From positions 124,001 to 188,000 of the forward strand of contig NZ_RSCL01000017.1 of assembly GCF_003991905.1 (NCBI RefSeq): DNA of 64,000 nt, written 5' to 3'. Shown here in pieces: positions 27,009 to 35,823 of the stretch. Numbering within the stretch: position 1 is the stretch's first letter; each line of letters begins with the position of its first letter. The stretch is from Dulcicalothrix desertica PCC 7102. Its GTDB lineage: Bacteria; Cyanobacteriota; Cyanobacteriia; Cyanobacteriales; Nostocaceae. Under the pieces are notes generated by a model. The model saw only the letters and a list, made by a program, of their open reading frames with translations, searched no databases and was not told where the DNA came from. Position numbers and translations under genes: made by a program.

Positions 27009-28028
27009 ATGTTAGTAACAAAGCAACCAGTATTAAAACGTTTTTGGTATCCTGTTATTCCCAAGAGTCATTTATCAGATGGTCATCCTAAACCATTTAC
27101 GCTATTGGGTCAAAAAATAGTCCTTTGGCTAGATGCCAAAGGGCGCCCAGGAGCAGCGCAAGACCGTTGTTGTCACCGTTCCGCGCAGCTATCGAAAGGA
27201 AAGGTTACAAACGGTAATATAGAATGTCCATATCATGGTTGGAGGTTTGATAGTGCAGGAACTTGTACACATGTACCCCAACTGCAAGATGGAATGATAT
27301 CACCTAGTTATAAAATAGGCGCCTATAACTGTGTAGAACGGTATGGTTATATTTGGGTATGTTTAGAGGAACCATTGTGCGATATTCCAGATATACCAGA
27401 AGCTAAAGACTCTAAATATCGTTTAATTCAAGAATTTTATGAACCTTGGAAGTGTGCAGGTTTGCGAGTGATGGAAAATGAGTTTGATACCGCACACCCA
27501 ACGTTTGTACACACAACAACTTTTGGTAGCGAAGAACATCCGATTCCCGATAAAATGCAATTGCAAGAACACGAGTGGGGAATTGATTTTTGGACGGTGC
27601 TAGGAGTAACAAACCCCAAGCTACAGCAAGAAAATTTGAAAATAGAGCAAAACCAGGTAGTGCGAACAATGCATATGACTTGGTACATGCCATTTACTGC
27701 CCAACTGCGTATAGGTTATCCTAACGGCTTAGTTCATATAGTCGTCAATACAGCCACACCAATCGACGATTCGACTTCTCAAATAGTACAATTTTGTTTA
27801 CGTAACGACACCGAAGCCGAAACAAAAGCAGAAAATATCGTAGCTTTTGACCGTGCAGTTACGCTTGAAGATAAAGTCATTTTGGAAACAACCGACTACA
27901 ACGTACCGCTTGATATCACCAAAGAACAGCATATGATGACCGATAAACCCGGCATTTTGATGCGTCGCAAGTTTTCGACGCTGCTAAAAACTTATGGAGA
28001 AGTTGAGTGTTGTGGCTATAATAGTTAA
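27009..28028 (+). CDS. Rieske non-heme iron oxygenase, alpha subunit type
   Basis: The 339-residue protein has an N-terminal Rieske [2Fe-2S] domain (CCHRSAQLSKG with Cys-x-His, then CPYHGWRFD with Cys-x2-His) and a catalytic domain with the mononuclear iron site E-x-D-x2-H-x4-H (NEFDTAHPTFVH). All ligands are present, so it should be an active oxygenase that needs an external reductase. The substrate is unknown. It is divergent from the NifE-like gene, and a second Rieske gene, now broken, lies further downstream. Confidence 0.88.
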   Translation: MLVTKQPVLKRFWYPVIPKSHLSDGHPKPFTLLGQKIVLWLDAKGRPGAAQDRCCHRSAQLSKGKVTNGNIECPYHGWRFDSAGTCTHVPQLQDGMISPSYKIGAYNCVERYGYIWVCLEEPLCDIPDIPEAKDSKYRLIQEFYEPWKCAGLRVMENEFDTAHPTFVHTTTFGSEEHPIPDKMQLQEHEWGIDFWTVLGVTNPKLQQENLKIEQNQVVRTMHMTWYMPFTAQLRIGYPNGLVHIVVNTATPIDDSTSQIVQFCLRNDTEAETKAENIVAFDRAVTLEDKVILETTDYNVPLDITKEQHMMTDKPGILMRRKFSTLLKTYGEVECCGYNS

Positions 28029-28052
28029 TACGAAATGAGCGTGCAAATAATT

Positions 28053-28340
28053 ATGCTAAATATTGGTAGTGATATTAATTCTCTCTCAAGCTTTAAACAG
28101 AACACCGTAGAATTTATTGAACAGTTACGGGAGACAGGAGAGCCAATGGTATTGACCGTTGACGGAAAAGCTGAAGTTGTAGTACAAGATGTAAAGTCTT
28201 ATCAGAAGCTTCTGGAGCTTGTGGAAAGATTTGAGACAATAGAAGCTGTTGAGGTCGCACTTCAACAAATGAGAGCAGGTGAAGGAGAACCAGTAGATAA
28301 AGCATTTAAGGAAATAATTGAATCGTTGGATGAAGAATGA
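28053..28340 (+). CDS. Phd/YefM-family antitoxin
   Basis: The ~95-residue protein has the typical Phd/YefM start: SDINSLSSFKQNTVEFIEQL, ETGEPMVLTVDGKAEVVVQD and VKSYQKLLELVER. The N-terminal part binds the operator and the C-terminal helix neutralises the toxin. Its stop overlaps the start of the toxin gene by four bases. The ATG at 28053 is preferred, but the frame is open from 28035. Confidence 0.85.
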   Translation: MLNIGSDINSLSSFKQNTVEFIEQLRETGEPMVLTVDGKAEVVVQDVKSYQKLLELVERFETIEAVEVALQQMRAGEGEPVDKAFKEIIESLDEE

Positions 28341-28711
28341 AATATCAAGTTATTATCCTTCCAGCAGCGAAAGTTGATATCAAACAAGCTGCAAAATGGA
28401 TTCGTCAAAATAACTCGCCTGAAAAGGCAAAATTATGGGTCAGGGAAGTAAACGACGCGATTCTCACGCTTGATACATTTCCAGCCAGGTGTGCATTAGC
28501 TTCAATTGATAATGCTTTTGAAGAAGAAATAAGGCAACTGCTTTTTGGAAAGGGCAAGAATACATATCGTGTTTTCTTTACGATTCAAGACACACTTGTT
28601 ATCATTCTTCGTGTTCTCTATACCGCACGAGATATAGAAGCAGAATTTGAAGCTTTTATAGATACTCAGATTAAGCTTGAAAACACAGTCATCTGTAACT
28701 ACACTACCTAG
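28337..28711 (+). CDS. RelE/ParE-family toxin
   Basis: The 124-residue protein has the RelE/ParE pattern: VIILPAAKVDIKQAAKWI, then FPARCALA, EIRQLLFGKGKNTYRVFFTI and VIILRVLYTARD. It is translationally coupled to the Phd-like antitoxin gene through an ATGA overlap. ParE-type members target gyrase and RelE-type members cut mRNA; the sequence alone does not tell which applies here. Confidence 0.85.
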   Translation: MKYQVIILPAAKVDIKQAAKWIRQNNSPEKAKLWVREVNDAILTLDTFPARCALASIDNAFEEEIRQLLFGKGKNTYRVFFTIQDTLVIILRVLYTARDIEAEFEAFIDTQIKLENTVICNYTT

Positions 28712-28902
28712 GTTTAATAATTTTGACCTCTGTTTGCAGTTTTTTAGATAATAATGTTAATTCTTGCAGTAATGTTGATATTTTATAAATAAACCTTTTG
28801 GTATGTTTTGACCCTATAGTGACTTCCTCTAAGGATTGAATTGCCCCTTAATTTGTACAGAGTAAGGTTTCTAGGTAATTATTAACGCAATGTGGGCTTT
28901 TA

Positions 28903-29459
28903 TTACCCATCCTCAAACAGACGTTCGCCTTTGTGCAAGCGGTAAGCCATTTGGTAAGTTTGAGCTTGGGAGCGCATTGTTGGAGCATGTGCCGCTAAAT
29001 ACCTTGTTGCTGCAATCAAAAGATTGTAGGCGCCTTCTTTATGAGATTTACCCAATAAATAATACTGTTTGAAGGCAGCTTCTATTTCTTGAATGACATG
29101 GAAATCGCGATTCTCTCGCAACATTAATTTACCTAACGTTGCCATTAATAACTCTGGTTTACCCCCACTATATAGATACTGAGCAACTAATTTGCAAGCT
29201 TCATTTACTTGTTGCTAACGGTTTAATAAATCTGGTAGCTGGTTAAGTAAATTTTCTGGATTATCTATAGTATCTTTTGGTTCAGGAATTCGTGCTGGTG
29301 GCACATTCAAAAAGCGGTTAAGGTATACACTCATGGCGCCATCGAACACACCGCGTAACAATTCAATTGAAGGTACGCGCCGTAGACCTTGATGGACTGC
29401 ATTAGCATAAGTAAAAGGATGGTGTGCTGCATCCCAATCGCCAAAGTCGTTATAAAGAA
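28903..29459 (-). pseudogene. 3' part of a Rieske-domain protein gene, split by an insertion and carrying a stop
   Basis: On the minus strand the sequence reads ILYNDFGDWDAAHHPFTYAN at the right side and continues to RLHKGERLFEDG at 28903. It is the C-terminal third of the protein encoded at 35824-37042. Joining the two parts gives an in-frame FHT-ILYNDFGDWD. Inside this part, LLNR is followed by TAG and then QQVNEA near 29215; a single CAG to TAG change explains it. The C-terminal part is therefore non-functional even apart from the insertion. Confidence 0.8.
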
Positions 29460-29549
29460 TATGTTGAAAACCCTGTCCTTTTAAGGCAGGGATGAAAACT
29501 TTTTTGTTGCCTTTTAAGGCTTTGTGGTATTGTAATTACAAGGACGTGG

Positions 29550-30180
29550 TTAGTCCATAAAGTAACCCTACCTGCGGACTGCGGGAAAGTCACGCTTAAC
29601 AGATATGTTCGGTTCGTTGAGGGACGAACAACTAGTAGTGATGCTAGCCAATAACCCCTCCAATATGTATATAAAAATCACATATTGAACTACCGATGAG
29701 ATGCAGGTGAAAGTCCTGCCCCTCAGGGTTAGAGGTGACTCCTTATCTGCCCCAGGCGAGCGTAGCTCGTACCTACACAGACCTTATGCGGGGGACAGGG
29801 CGCAATCAGAAATCTTACTCAGGATTACACTGGCGCTAACGGGGAGCTTGCACGGTGAAACAGAGCCTGGAAAAATGTCATATTAGGGAGCGGGGTGAGA
29901 AAGAATAATGTCCCCGACTTAACTGGAGATAATCCCGCCTCATACATGTCTGATAGTGGCATAACCCAAGGGCATCCAGTTGGCAAAGTGGCTACACCTA
30001 AACAAGCATAATAATCAAAACGGTGGAACGAATAAAAACGAATAGCAGGTCTAAGGAACGGTCGAACCAAGGTAGGCAGACGAGAGCGGAACCCCTGCAT
30101 TCGGGTAGGATGCGCCGCAACTGGCGCAAGGCACTCAGAAAACAATGTTAGGAGTAAATCATAGTTAGACACAATATCAA
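29550..30180 (+). ncRNA. Group II intron ribozyme, 5' domains
   Basis: The sequence from about 29550 to the RT gene has no long reading frame on the plus strand but shows the conserved blocks of a bacterial group II intron: GATGAGATGCAGGTGAAAG and AGTCCTGCCCCTCAGG, GGGAGCTTGCACGGTGAAAC, and CGAACCAAGGTAGGC. The exact 5' splice site is uncertain; a GTGGT near 29546 is the best candidate. An 115-codon minus-strand frame here is a by-product of RNA structure. Confidence 0.75.
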
Positions 30181-30256
30181 TATCGATGTTAGTGAACTCT
30201 GGAGAAAGCTACCTTGGAAGAAATTCCGCCGCCAGCTTTTCCGATTACAAGTAAGA

Positions 30257-30540
30257 TTGTTCAAAGCCGTTGCTGCTAACGATTCGAGGAAAGCTCGGTC
30301 TCTACAACGTCTTGTTCTGAAGTCCCTTGGAGCTAGATTTTTGGCGATACGTCAAGTAACACAGCTTAATCAGGGAAAGAAAACAGCAGGTATCGACGGC
30401 ATGAAATCCCTAAATTTCCTTCAACGCTTCCAGCTTGAAATGAGATTAGAGAAACATACCGGAAACTGGAAACATCAGGGACTGCGAGAAATTCCGATTC
30501 CGAAAAAGGATGGTACAACCAGAATGCTGAAGGTGCCGAC
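30257..30540 (+). pseudogene. Group II intron reverse transcriptase/maturase, N-terminal part
   Basis: This part ends with GLREIPIPKKDGTTRMLKVPT, the RT domain 0/1 region. It is cut at codon PT by a 3.75-kb element. The rest of the protein (INDRAWQCLVKYALEPA onward) resumes at 34292 in the same frame once the element is removed. The true start is unclear: the frame is open upstream through LWRKLPWKKF, and 30257 is a TTG. The rejoined protein would be about 530 residues, normal for a bacterial intron-encoded protein. Confidence 0.85.
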
Positions 30541-30824
30541 GGTGTGTTCATATTGCACCTCGAATCAAGACAGTTTAGGGATATTTTGTTTAACCCTGTT
30601 ATTTCCTTATGGTAGAGCTTTTTACTCAAAGCTAAAAGAGCAATTATAAAAATGACGAAGAGATTATCTTGAAGCAGCGCGCGTGTGCTACTAGTGAGCG
30701 ACTAGTAGCATTAAAATCGCTGCATCAAGTTTTGGACTACTAATAAGTAATAAGTGACTTACTGGTAATCTACTGGTAATTCAAAGTGGTTTAAAATAAA
30801 AAAGGAGTATATTGGGATGCATTT

Positions 30825-31648
30825 ATGGCAACGGATAATCCGCGCGTAGCAGCCTATCCACCACAACGAATTTATGAGCGTTTAGTAGAATTTAAGCGTG
30901 AACGAGGTTTAAAATCAGATTCCGCTGCAATTATCGCAATTCTTGAAAGTTACTTTTTTGGTAGCACACCTGACGCAGATAGTGACACACCAGAGACAAA
31001 TTTTCGCCTATCGGAGTTAGAGGTAAAGTTGTTAGCCTGCTTGAAGATGTAGCATTTCTCAAGCAGGCTCATGTCAGTGTGCAATCAAATTTAAGTGAGT
31101 CACCAGATGCCAAAGAAGAGCAAGCTGAATCCGACAGTGGTGTACCACTAAGTGAGTCACTCTTAGAGTCAAACCAGTCCTATAATTCGGATACAGAAAA
31201 CACTGGTGAGTTAAATGATTCATCTAGTGAGCCACCATTAGAGGCAATAAAAATTGATAGTATTGAAAAATCTGTATGTCCAGAAATTGTTACGGGTAGC
31301 TTACTAGAGGTTGAATTGTCATTAAGTGAGCTAAGTAGCGACTCACTAAGTGAGCTATCAGTGTCTGAAGAGAATAATCACCCAATTGTCACTGTTATAA
31401 ATAGTGAGCCATCAAGTGATTTACAAGATAGCTCACTTAAACCAGAAGAAAATCAAAATTCGTTGGCGCCTATTGAGCTAACTGGTGCGGCTTTAGCAAG
31501 AAGACTAAATGTTTCTCCCAGTACTCTTCGTCACAAGAAAAATGCTCGCAATTTTGGACAATGGACTTCTGGGCATGACCCAGATGGAATCGCTTGGTAC
31601 TTTGATGGTCAAAAATTTACTTCAAAGACTTTTGCAGATACACAATAA
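30825..31648 (+). pseudogene. DNA-binding-like accessory gene of the recombinase element, frameshifted
   Basis: The first frame (to 31052) begins MATDNPRVAAYPPQRIYERL and contains a short helical region (LKSDSAAIIAILESYF). The second frame continues as LLEDVAFLKQAHVSVQSN from within the overlap near 31025, so a one-base deletion around GTAAAGTTG has split one gene of about 270 residues. The middle is a low-complexity Ser/Glu-rich region, and the end has a HTH-like segment (LTGAALARRLNVSPSTLRHKK). The second frame can still be translated from an in-frame start near 31079, so a partial product is possible. Confidence 0.6.
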
Positions 31649-31720
31649 ACCCTTTGAGTAATTTTTGACTCAAAGGGTTGAACTCGTTCAAAATAGTTAT
31701 TTTGCGTCCCGAAGCAGAAA

Positions 31721-33799
31721 CTATTCAGATTTGACTGGTACGCGGCGGATTTTTTCACGTAAAGTTTCTAAAACTTCGGGTGTAACTATATACCACCAAG
31801 GACTTTTATCCTTTTCTTGAAAACCCTGGATAATTCCTTTTTCTCGCCAGTAGTGAATGGTATAAATACTAACGCCCAATTTTGATGCTAGGGCACTGGT
31901 GGAATAGTAACCTTCTGGGCTAATCCCAGATTTCGCAACCATTGGGGCGCTTAAAGGTTTATCAAGACCATATTTCCATCTCAGCCAAGCTACACCTTTT
32001 CTGGTAAAAGGTTGCCCAGTAGTATTGAGTAAACCCCGACGATTTAGTTCCAAAGCAATTTCGGCATCAGTTCGACCAGGAACTAATTCTTCAATCAATT
32101 GAATCACTTGGTTGGGTGTTCGGTATTTTTCTGTAGTTGTTGGACGTGTAGCAATTAGCTCGCTTATCGCTCCAGTATGCCAAAGTATTTGGATACGAGT
32201 AGAGCGTTTTGGAGCATCTATTGGTGTAATCGCAACTTGTTTGACTAACAACCCTAGCATCTCTTTACGCTCTTGGTGAGTAGTACTACTTGCGTGCCAA
32301 ATTGTTGGAATATCATTGGCTAATTGTAATATTTGTTGCCTTTGGGTTAGAGTCAATTCCAACCTTTCTACTTGGTGCGCTCTATTATACGCTTCTTCTA
32401 ATTCTGTTAACTGTTGTAATTTTTCATTCCAACGTTTTTCTAGTGTACGGGCGACTAAACGATTCTCTGGCTCAGTAGCATCATATTGTCGGAAGGCTCT
32501 ATCTGCTTCGTAATGTGCCCTTTCTAACCTAAGTTGCCATGTTTTATCCGCCTCATGTGCTTGATGCTCAAGCTCTCTAAGCACAGCTAGAGAAATATTG
32601 AGTTGTTCAAGAGTTAAAGCTTCAAGTACGTGTGCCTCAACCGCTGTATCAATTGCTGCCCCCGCAACGCTCCAACAAACACCCACGCTACCATCTTGTT
32701 TTCGAGCTTGTGTACATTCGTAAGCCACTCTCTTGCCACCATCACCGTGGTAGCGAGGACTCATACGCCGTCCGCATTTACCACAAATAACTAAACCTTG
32801 AAGAAGAGCAAAACCCTCTCTAGGTGTTCTTTGGCATCCATCAGATATATAACCTGTGTTATTGCGTCTGAGTTGCTCACAATTAGATAAATATTCAGAC
32901 CAACTAATATAAGGCTCGTGAGCGTCATGGATTACAACTTTCCACTCGTCTTGTGGTAGTAGCTGGGTTTTTACCTTGGTTATTTGTCCATTCTCAATTA
33001 CGTTTAGACTGCGCCGTCTACCATATACGTAAGTCCCCGTATAAGTTGGGTTACGTAAAATTGCTGTTATACGGCTAAGGTTAGCTGGTCCCCAATAAAG
33101 TGTGCCTATGTGACCAGGTCGCCAGCGCCTTCTTGGAAAAGGAATTTGGTTGATACAAAAATAGCGCATCACCTTAAACGCTGTTCCAAGAGCATGGAAT
33201 TTTTGGAAAACTAGCTTTATCGCTGCAACTACACCTTCGTCTGGGTCTAGCACTAATTTTCCTTCTGGGTCGTATACATAGCCAGTAGGCGGAGAACAGC
33301 GCAATTCCCCTTTTTTGGCCTTATTTAGTTTGGCGCCTTGTAAGCGTAAACGCATACCATGTAGTTCCGTGTGGCTCCAAGTTCCCTTAAACCCTAATAT
33401 TACTCGGTCATTAAAATCATTCGGGTCGTAAATTCCATCGTGGTCAATTACTAACGTATCTGTTAGGGCACAAATATCTAATAGTTTATGCCAATCTGCT
33501 TGCGAACGAGAAAATCTTGAAGCTTCCAAAGCTAAAACAGCCCCGACTTCTCCTAAACCAACAGCAGCCATTAGTTTATGAAAATCTTCCCGTCCTGTTG
33601 TTGTTTGACCACTTTTACCTAGGTCACTATCTAAAACGGATATTTGGCTTTTGTCCCAGCCCAAGTTTAACGCGCGGTCAGCCAAAGCATACTGTCTTTC
33701 TGTACTTTCACGGTGTAATTCTATTTGGTTAGGTGTTGATTGTCTTAAGTACACTACCGCGCGCCGTTCCAGATGCGTTGTTCTTATTTTACTATTCAT
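31721..33799 (-). CDS. Large serine recombinase
   Basis: The ~692-residue protein has an N-terminal resolvase/invertase domain with the catalytic Ser in AVVYLRQSTPNQIE and Arg residues in LEASRFSRSQADW. It is followed by a recombinase domain (SPPTGYVYDPEGKLVLD, ILRNPTYTGTYVYGRRR), a zinc ribbon (CGKCGRRMSPRYHGDGG, then C in YECTQARK), a coiled-coil region and a C-terminal MerR-like helix-turn-helix (STSALASKLGVSIYTIHYW). It is the integrase of the surrounding element. The ATG at 33799 is preferred; the frame is open to 33817. Confidence 0.92.
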   Translation of the reverse strand: MNSKIRTTHLERRAVVYLRQSTPNQIELHRESTERQYALADRALNLGWDKSQISVLDSDLGKSGQTTTGREDFHKLMAAVGLGEVGAVLALEASRFSRSQADWHKLLDICALTDTLVIDHDGIYDPNDFNDRVILGFKGTWSHTELHGMRLRLQGAKLNKAKKGELRCSPPTGYVYDPEGKLVLDPDEGVVAAIKLVFQKFHALGTAFKVMRYFCINQIPFPRRRWRPGHIGTLYWGPANLSRITAILRNPTYTGTYVYGRRRSLNVIENGQITKVKTQLLPQDEWKVVIHDAHEPYISWSEYLSNCEQLRRNNTGYISDGCQRTPREGFALLQGLVICGKCGRRMSPRYHGDGGKRVAYECTQARKQDGSVGVCWSVAGAAIDTAVEAHVLEALTLEQLNISLAVLRELEHQAHEADKTWQLRLERAHYEADRAFRQYDATEPENRLVARTLEKRWNEKLQQLTELEEAYNRAHQVERLELTLTQRQQILQLANDIPTIWHASSTTHQERKEMLGLLVKQVAITPIDAPKRSTRIQILWHTGAISELIATRPTTTEKYRTPNQVIQLIEELVPGRTDAEIALELNRRGLLNTTGQPFTRKGVAWLRWKYGLDKPLSAPMVAKSGISPEGYYSTSALASKLGVSIYTIHYWREKGIIQGFQEKDKSPWWYIVTPEVLETLREKIRRVPVKSE

Positions 33800-33804
33800 C
33801 TGGT

Positions 33805-34251
33805 TTACTCCTTGCAACTACCTCGTCGGAACTTTGGTTTCTGAGCATCTTGTCCACTAACCGTGCTGTTAGAAGAGTTAGACGACCCAGCCTTTCTGAG
33901 TTTTCGGGTTTTTGGGTTGGTAGATATTTCACCATGATTTTTTTCTATGTGTTCGACTCCTTCATTTTCGGCAACACAAGAAAATTCTTCCGTAAAATAT
34001 TTTTTACGCTCTCCTACCCATTCACTCAAACGCAGCAGTTTTTGTGGTGAAAATTTCTCAGTTCGTTGGGTAATGCTTGCTTGTTGCATCCATAAGTCAG
34101 TTTCTGAAGCTGGAAGAGACAAAAATCCTCCCAATGGACTTTTTATAGTGACTTTTGTCTCTTGCCCAACTTTGCGGATTTGCAGTATCTCAACAAACTG
34201 ACCATACAACGGGTGGATGGGGTTGGTGATTGTCACACAACTTCCCTTCAT
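33805..34251 (-). CDS. Accessory protein encoded upstream of the serine recombinase
   Basis: From the ATG at 34251 this is about 148 residues. The N-terminal half is a small beta-rich domain (SCVTITNPIHPLYGQFVEIL, VTIKSPLGGFLSLPASETDL). The C-terminal half is basic and Ser-rich. The gene ends a few bases before the recombinase ATG, so they are coupled. Similar small genes sit upstream of this recombinase family in other cyanobacteria; a recombination directionality or DNA-binding role is only a guess. Confidence 0.65.
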   Translation of the reverse strand: MKGSCVTITNPIHPLYGQFVEILQIRKVGQETKVTIKSPLGGFLSLPASETDLWMQQASITQRTEKFSPQKLLRLSEWVGERKKYFTEEFSCVAENEGVEHIEKNHGEISTNPKTRKLRKAGSSNSSNSTVSGQDAQKPKFRRGSCKE

Positions 34252-34291
34252 AGACTTGGAGTTATGTGCAGTGTTATTATAGCGTGCCAAC

Positions 34292-35585
34292 TATTAATGA
34301 TAGGGCATGGCAGTGCCTAGTAAAGTATGCACTAGAACCCGCTCATGAAGCAACTTTTGACGCTAACAGCTACGGATTCAGAACTGGAAGGTCAGCACAC
34401 GATGCACAAAAACAAATCTTCAATTTGTTGAATGCAAATCGCAACGGCGGACGGAAAGTGGTAATCGAGCTAGATATTGAAAAATGTTTTGACCGAATAT
34501 CACACACCACGATTATGGACAACCTCATAGCACCTAAAGCTATCAAAATCGGTATCTTTAGATGTTTGAAAGCAGGAACAAATCCAGGTTATCCGGAACA
34601 AGGAACCCCTCAGGGTGGAGTGGTTTCACCGCTTTTAGCCAACGTCGCACTTAACGGCATCGAACGCATCTACAGACACCATACAGTACATTTTCCGTCC
34701 AATAGCTACCCTAAAGGAAGGAGAATTACACCAAAAACACCAGAGAAGGACATAACCTACCCATCGATAAGATATGCCGATGATATGGTGATAATTATAC
34801 CTGAAGACGAAAACCCATTAAGAGTGTTGCAAAATATCGACGAATTTCTGGCTACAAGAGGAATGAAGGTTAGCGCCAAAAAGACCAAAGTAACCAAACC
34901 GACAGATGGATTTGACTTCCTTGGATGGCACTTTAAATATGTCAAAACCAAGAAAATCGAAAAACTAACGTGCGTACCCTCAGAGGAAAACTACGAAAGT
35001 TTCAGAAAGAAAGTCAAAGCTATAGTCAATAGCAGTAATTATGGGGCTGAAGTTAAAGCCGAGAAATTGGCTCCGATAATTAGAGGATGGAGAAATTATC
35101 ATAAGCATTGTCGCATGTCCGGTTCGAGATTCTCGCTATGGTTCATGAATCACGATGCTTACAGAAAATTCCTCAAGCAACCGAGTATAGATAGATACAA
35201 AGCAGAGTCACTAGTCAAAAAAGCATTTCCGGCTGTTGACCACTCACTCTTCGGGCACGTGAAAGTAATGGGTACAAAATCGCCGTATGACGGGGATATA
35301 ACGTACTGGACTGAACGCGAATCTAAATTATACGACGGAGCAACGTCCCAGGCAATTAAACGTCAGAAACATAAATGTGTCGTATGTGACATGGAATTCA
35401 TGCCGGGGGAACGAGTACATCTACACCACGTTGACGGCAACCACGAGAATTGGAAGACCAACAACCTGGTAGCAATACATGAGTCCTGTCACGACTACGT
35501 ACACATGGGCAATATCGATTTAGCAGAAATTCTGAAAAGAAAATCCAATCCCCGTAAGGACAAGCGTCAGGGAAAAGTAAGCTAA
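34292..35585 (+). pseudogene. Group II intron RT/maturase, C-terminal part with HNH domain
   Basis: This part carries the RT core (FDANSYGFRTGRSAHDAQ, TPQGGVVSPLLANVALN, the active site RYADDMVII), the maturase X domain (LAPIIRGWRNYHKHC) and a C-terminal HNH nuclease (CVVCDMEF, then HLHHVDGNHENWKTNNL and HESCHDYVH). All catalytic motifs look intact. The N-terminal 95 residues are encoded at 30257-30540, on the other side of the recombinase element. Excision of that element would restore a full-length enzyme. Confidence 0.88.
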
Positions 35586-35603
35586 TATCGTGTCGAATGT
35601 CGG

Positions 35604-35684
35604 GAGCGTGGTGAAGGGAAACTTTCACGCCACGATCTAAATGGGAGGTGCCCCGGATAATACCGGGCATCGACCCAACCCAAT
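35604..35684 (+). ncRNA. Group II intron domains V and VI
   Basis: A 34-nt hairpin from about 35606 (GAGCGTGG, GGGAAACT loop region, CCACGATC) resembles domain V with its AGC triad, though one pair opposite the triad is a mismatch. It is followed by a long hairpin (GGGAGGTGCCCCGG pairing with CCGGGCATCGACCC) that fits domain VI with a bulged A near its 3' side. The 3' splice site should lie at about 35680-35685. About 140 bases then separate the intron from the IS605-type right end. Confidence 0.6.
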
Positions 35685-35790
35685 ACGAATGTGGGTTGAG
35701 GTTAGGAACCATGTCTGAGAAGCAAGTGAGAATGAGAGTACCACTAGCTTGACAGACGGATAACTAGGGAATACGACAGAACTTCCTAGT

Positions 35791-35823
35791 GAATCACCGT
35801 ACCTTTAGGTCGGTGAGTGTCAA
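35791..35823 (+). repeat. IS200/IS605-type right end hairpin with TCAA
   Basis: GAATCACCGTACC, TTTA and GGTCGGTGAGTGTCAA form the hairpin and right cleavage motif. The remnant at 62881-62909 has the same design (GAATCCCC...GGGGAGTTAGTCAA). The flanking Rieske sequence resumes at 35824. Confidence 0.75.

Larger units (their letters stand above)
30541..34291. mobile_element. 3.75-kb serine-recombinase element inserted in the intron RT gene
   Basis: The two junctions share GTGCCGAC (30533-30540) and GTGCCAAC (34284-34291). Precise recombination between them restores the RT frame. The cargo is a large serine recombinase, an accessory gene upstream of it, and an oppositely oriented, frameshifted gene. 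Short identical core and lack of inverted repeats or duplications fit integration by a large serine recombinase. Confidence 0.75.
29460..35823 (+). mobile_element. IS200/IS605-type element ends enclosing a group II intron
   Basis: The left end has a hairpin (CCCTG..CAGGG, 29470-29490) and a minus-strand tail KVFIPALKGQGF that resembles the C-terminus of a Y1 transposase TnpA. The right end is a hairpin (CACCG..CGGTG, 35794-35815) followed by GTGTCAA, the usual right cleavage sequence of this superfamily. Removing 29460-35823 restores the Rieske reading frame without a target duplication, as expected for IS605-type transposition. No tnpA or tnpB remains apart from the tail; the interior is occupied by a group II intron. 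GGCGCC sites are rare inside (2) compared with the flanks. Confidence 0.65.

Noticed and set aside
29825-30172. 115-codon minus-strand frame
   Set aside because: It lies within conserved RNA blocks of the group II intron and is antisense to the ribozyme.
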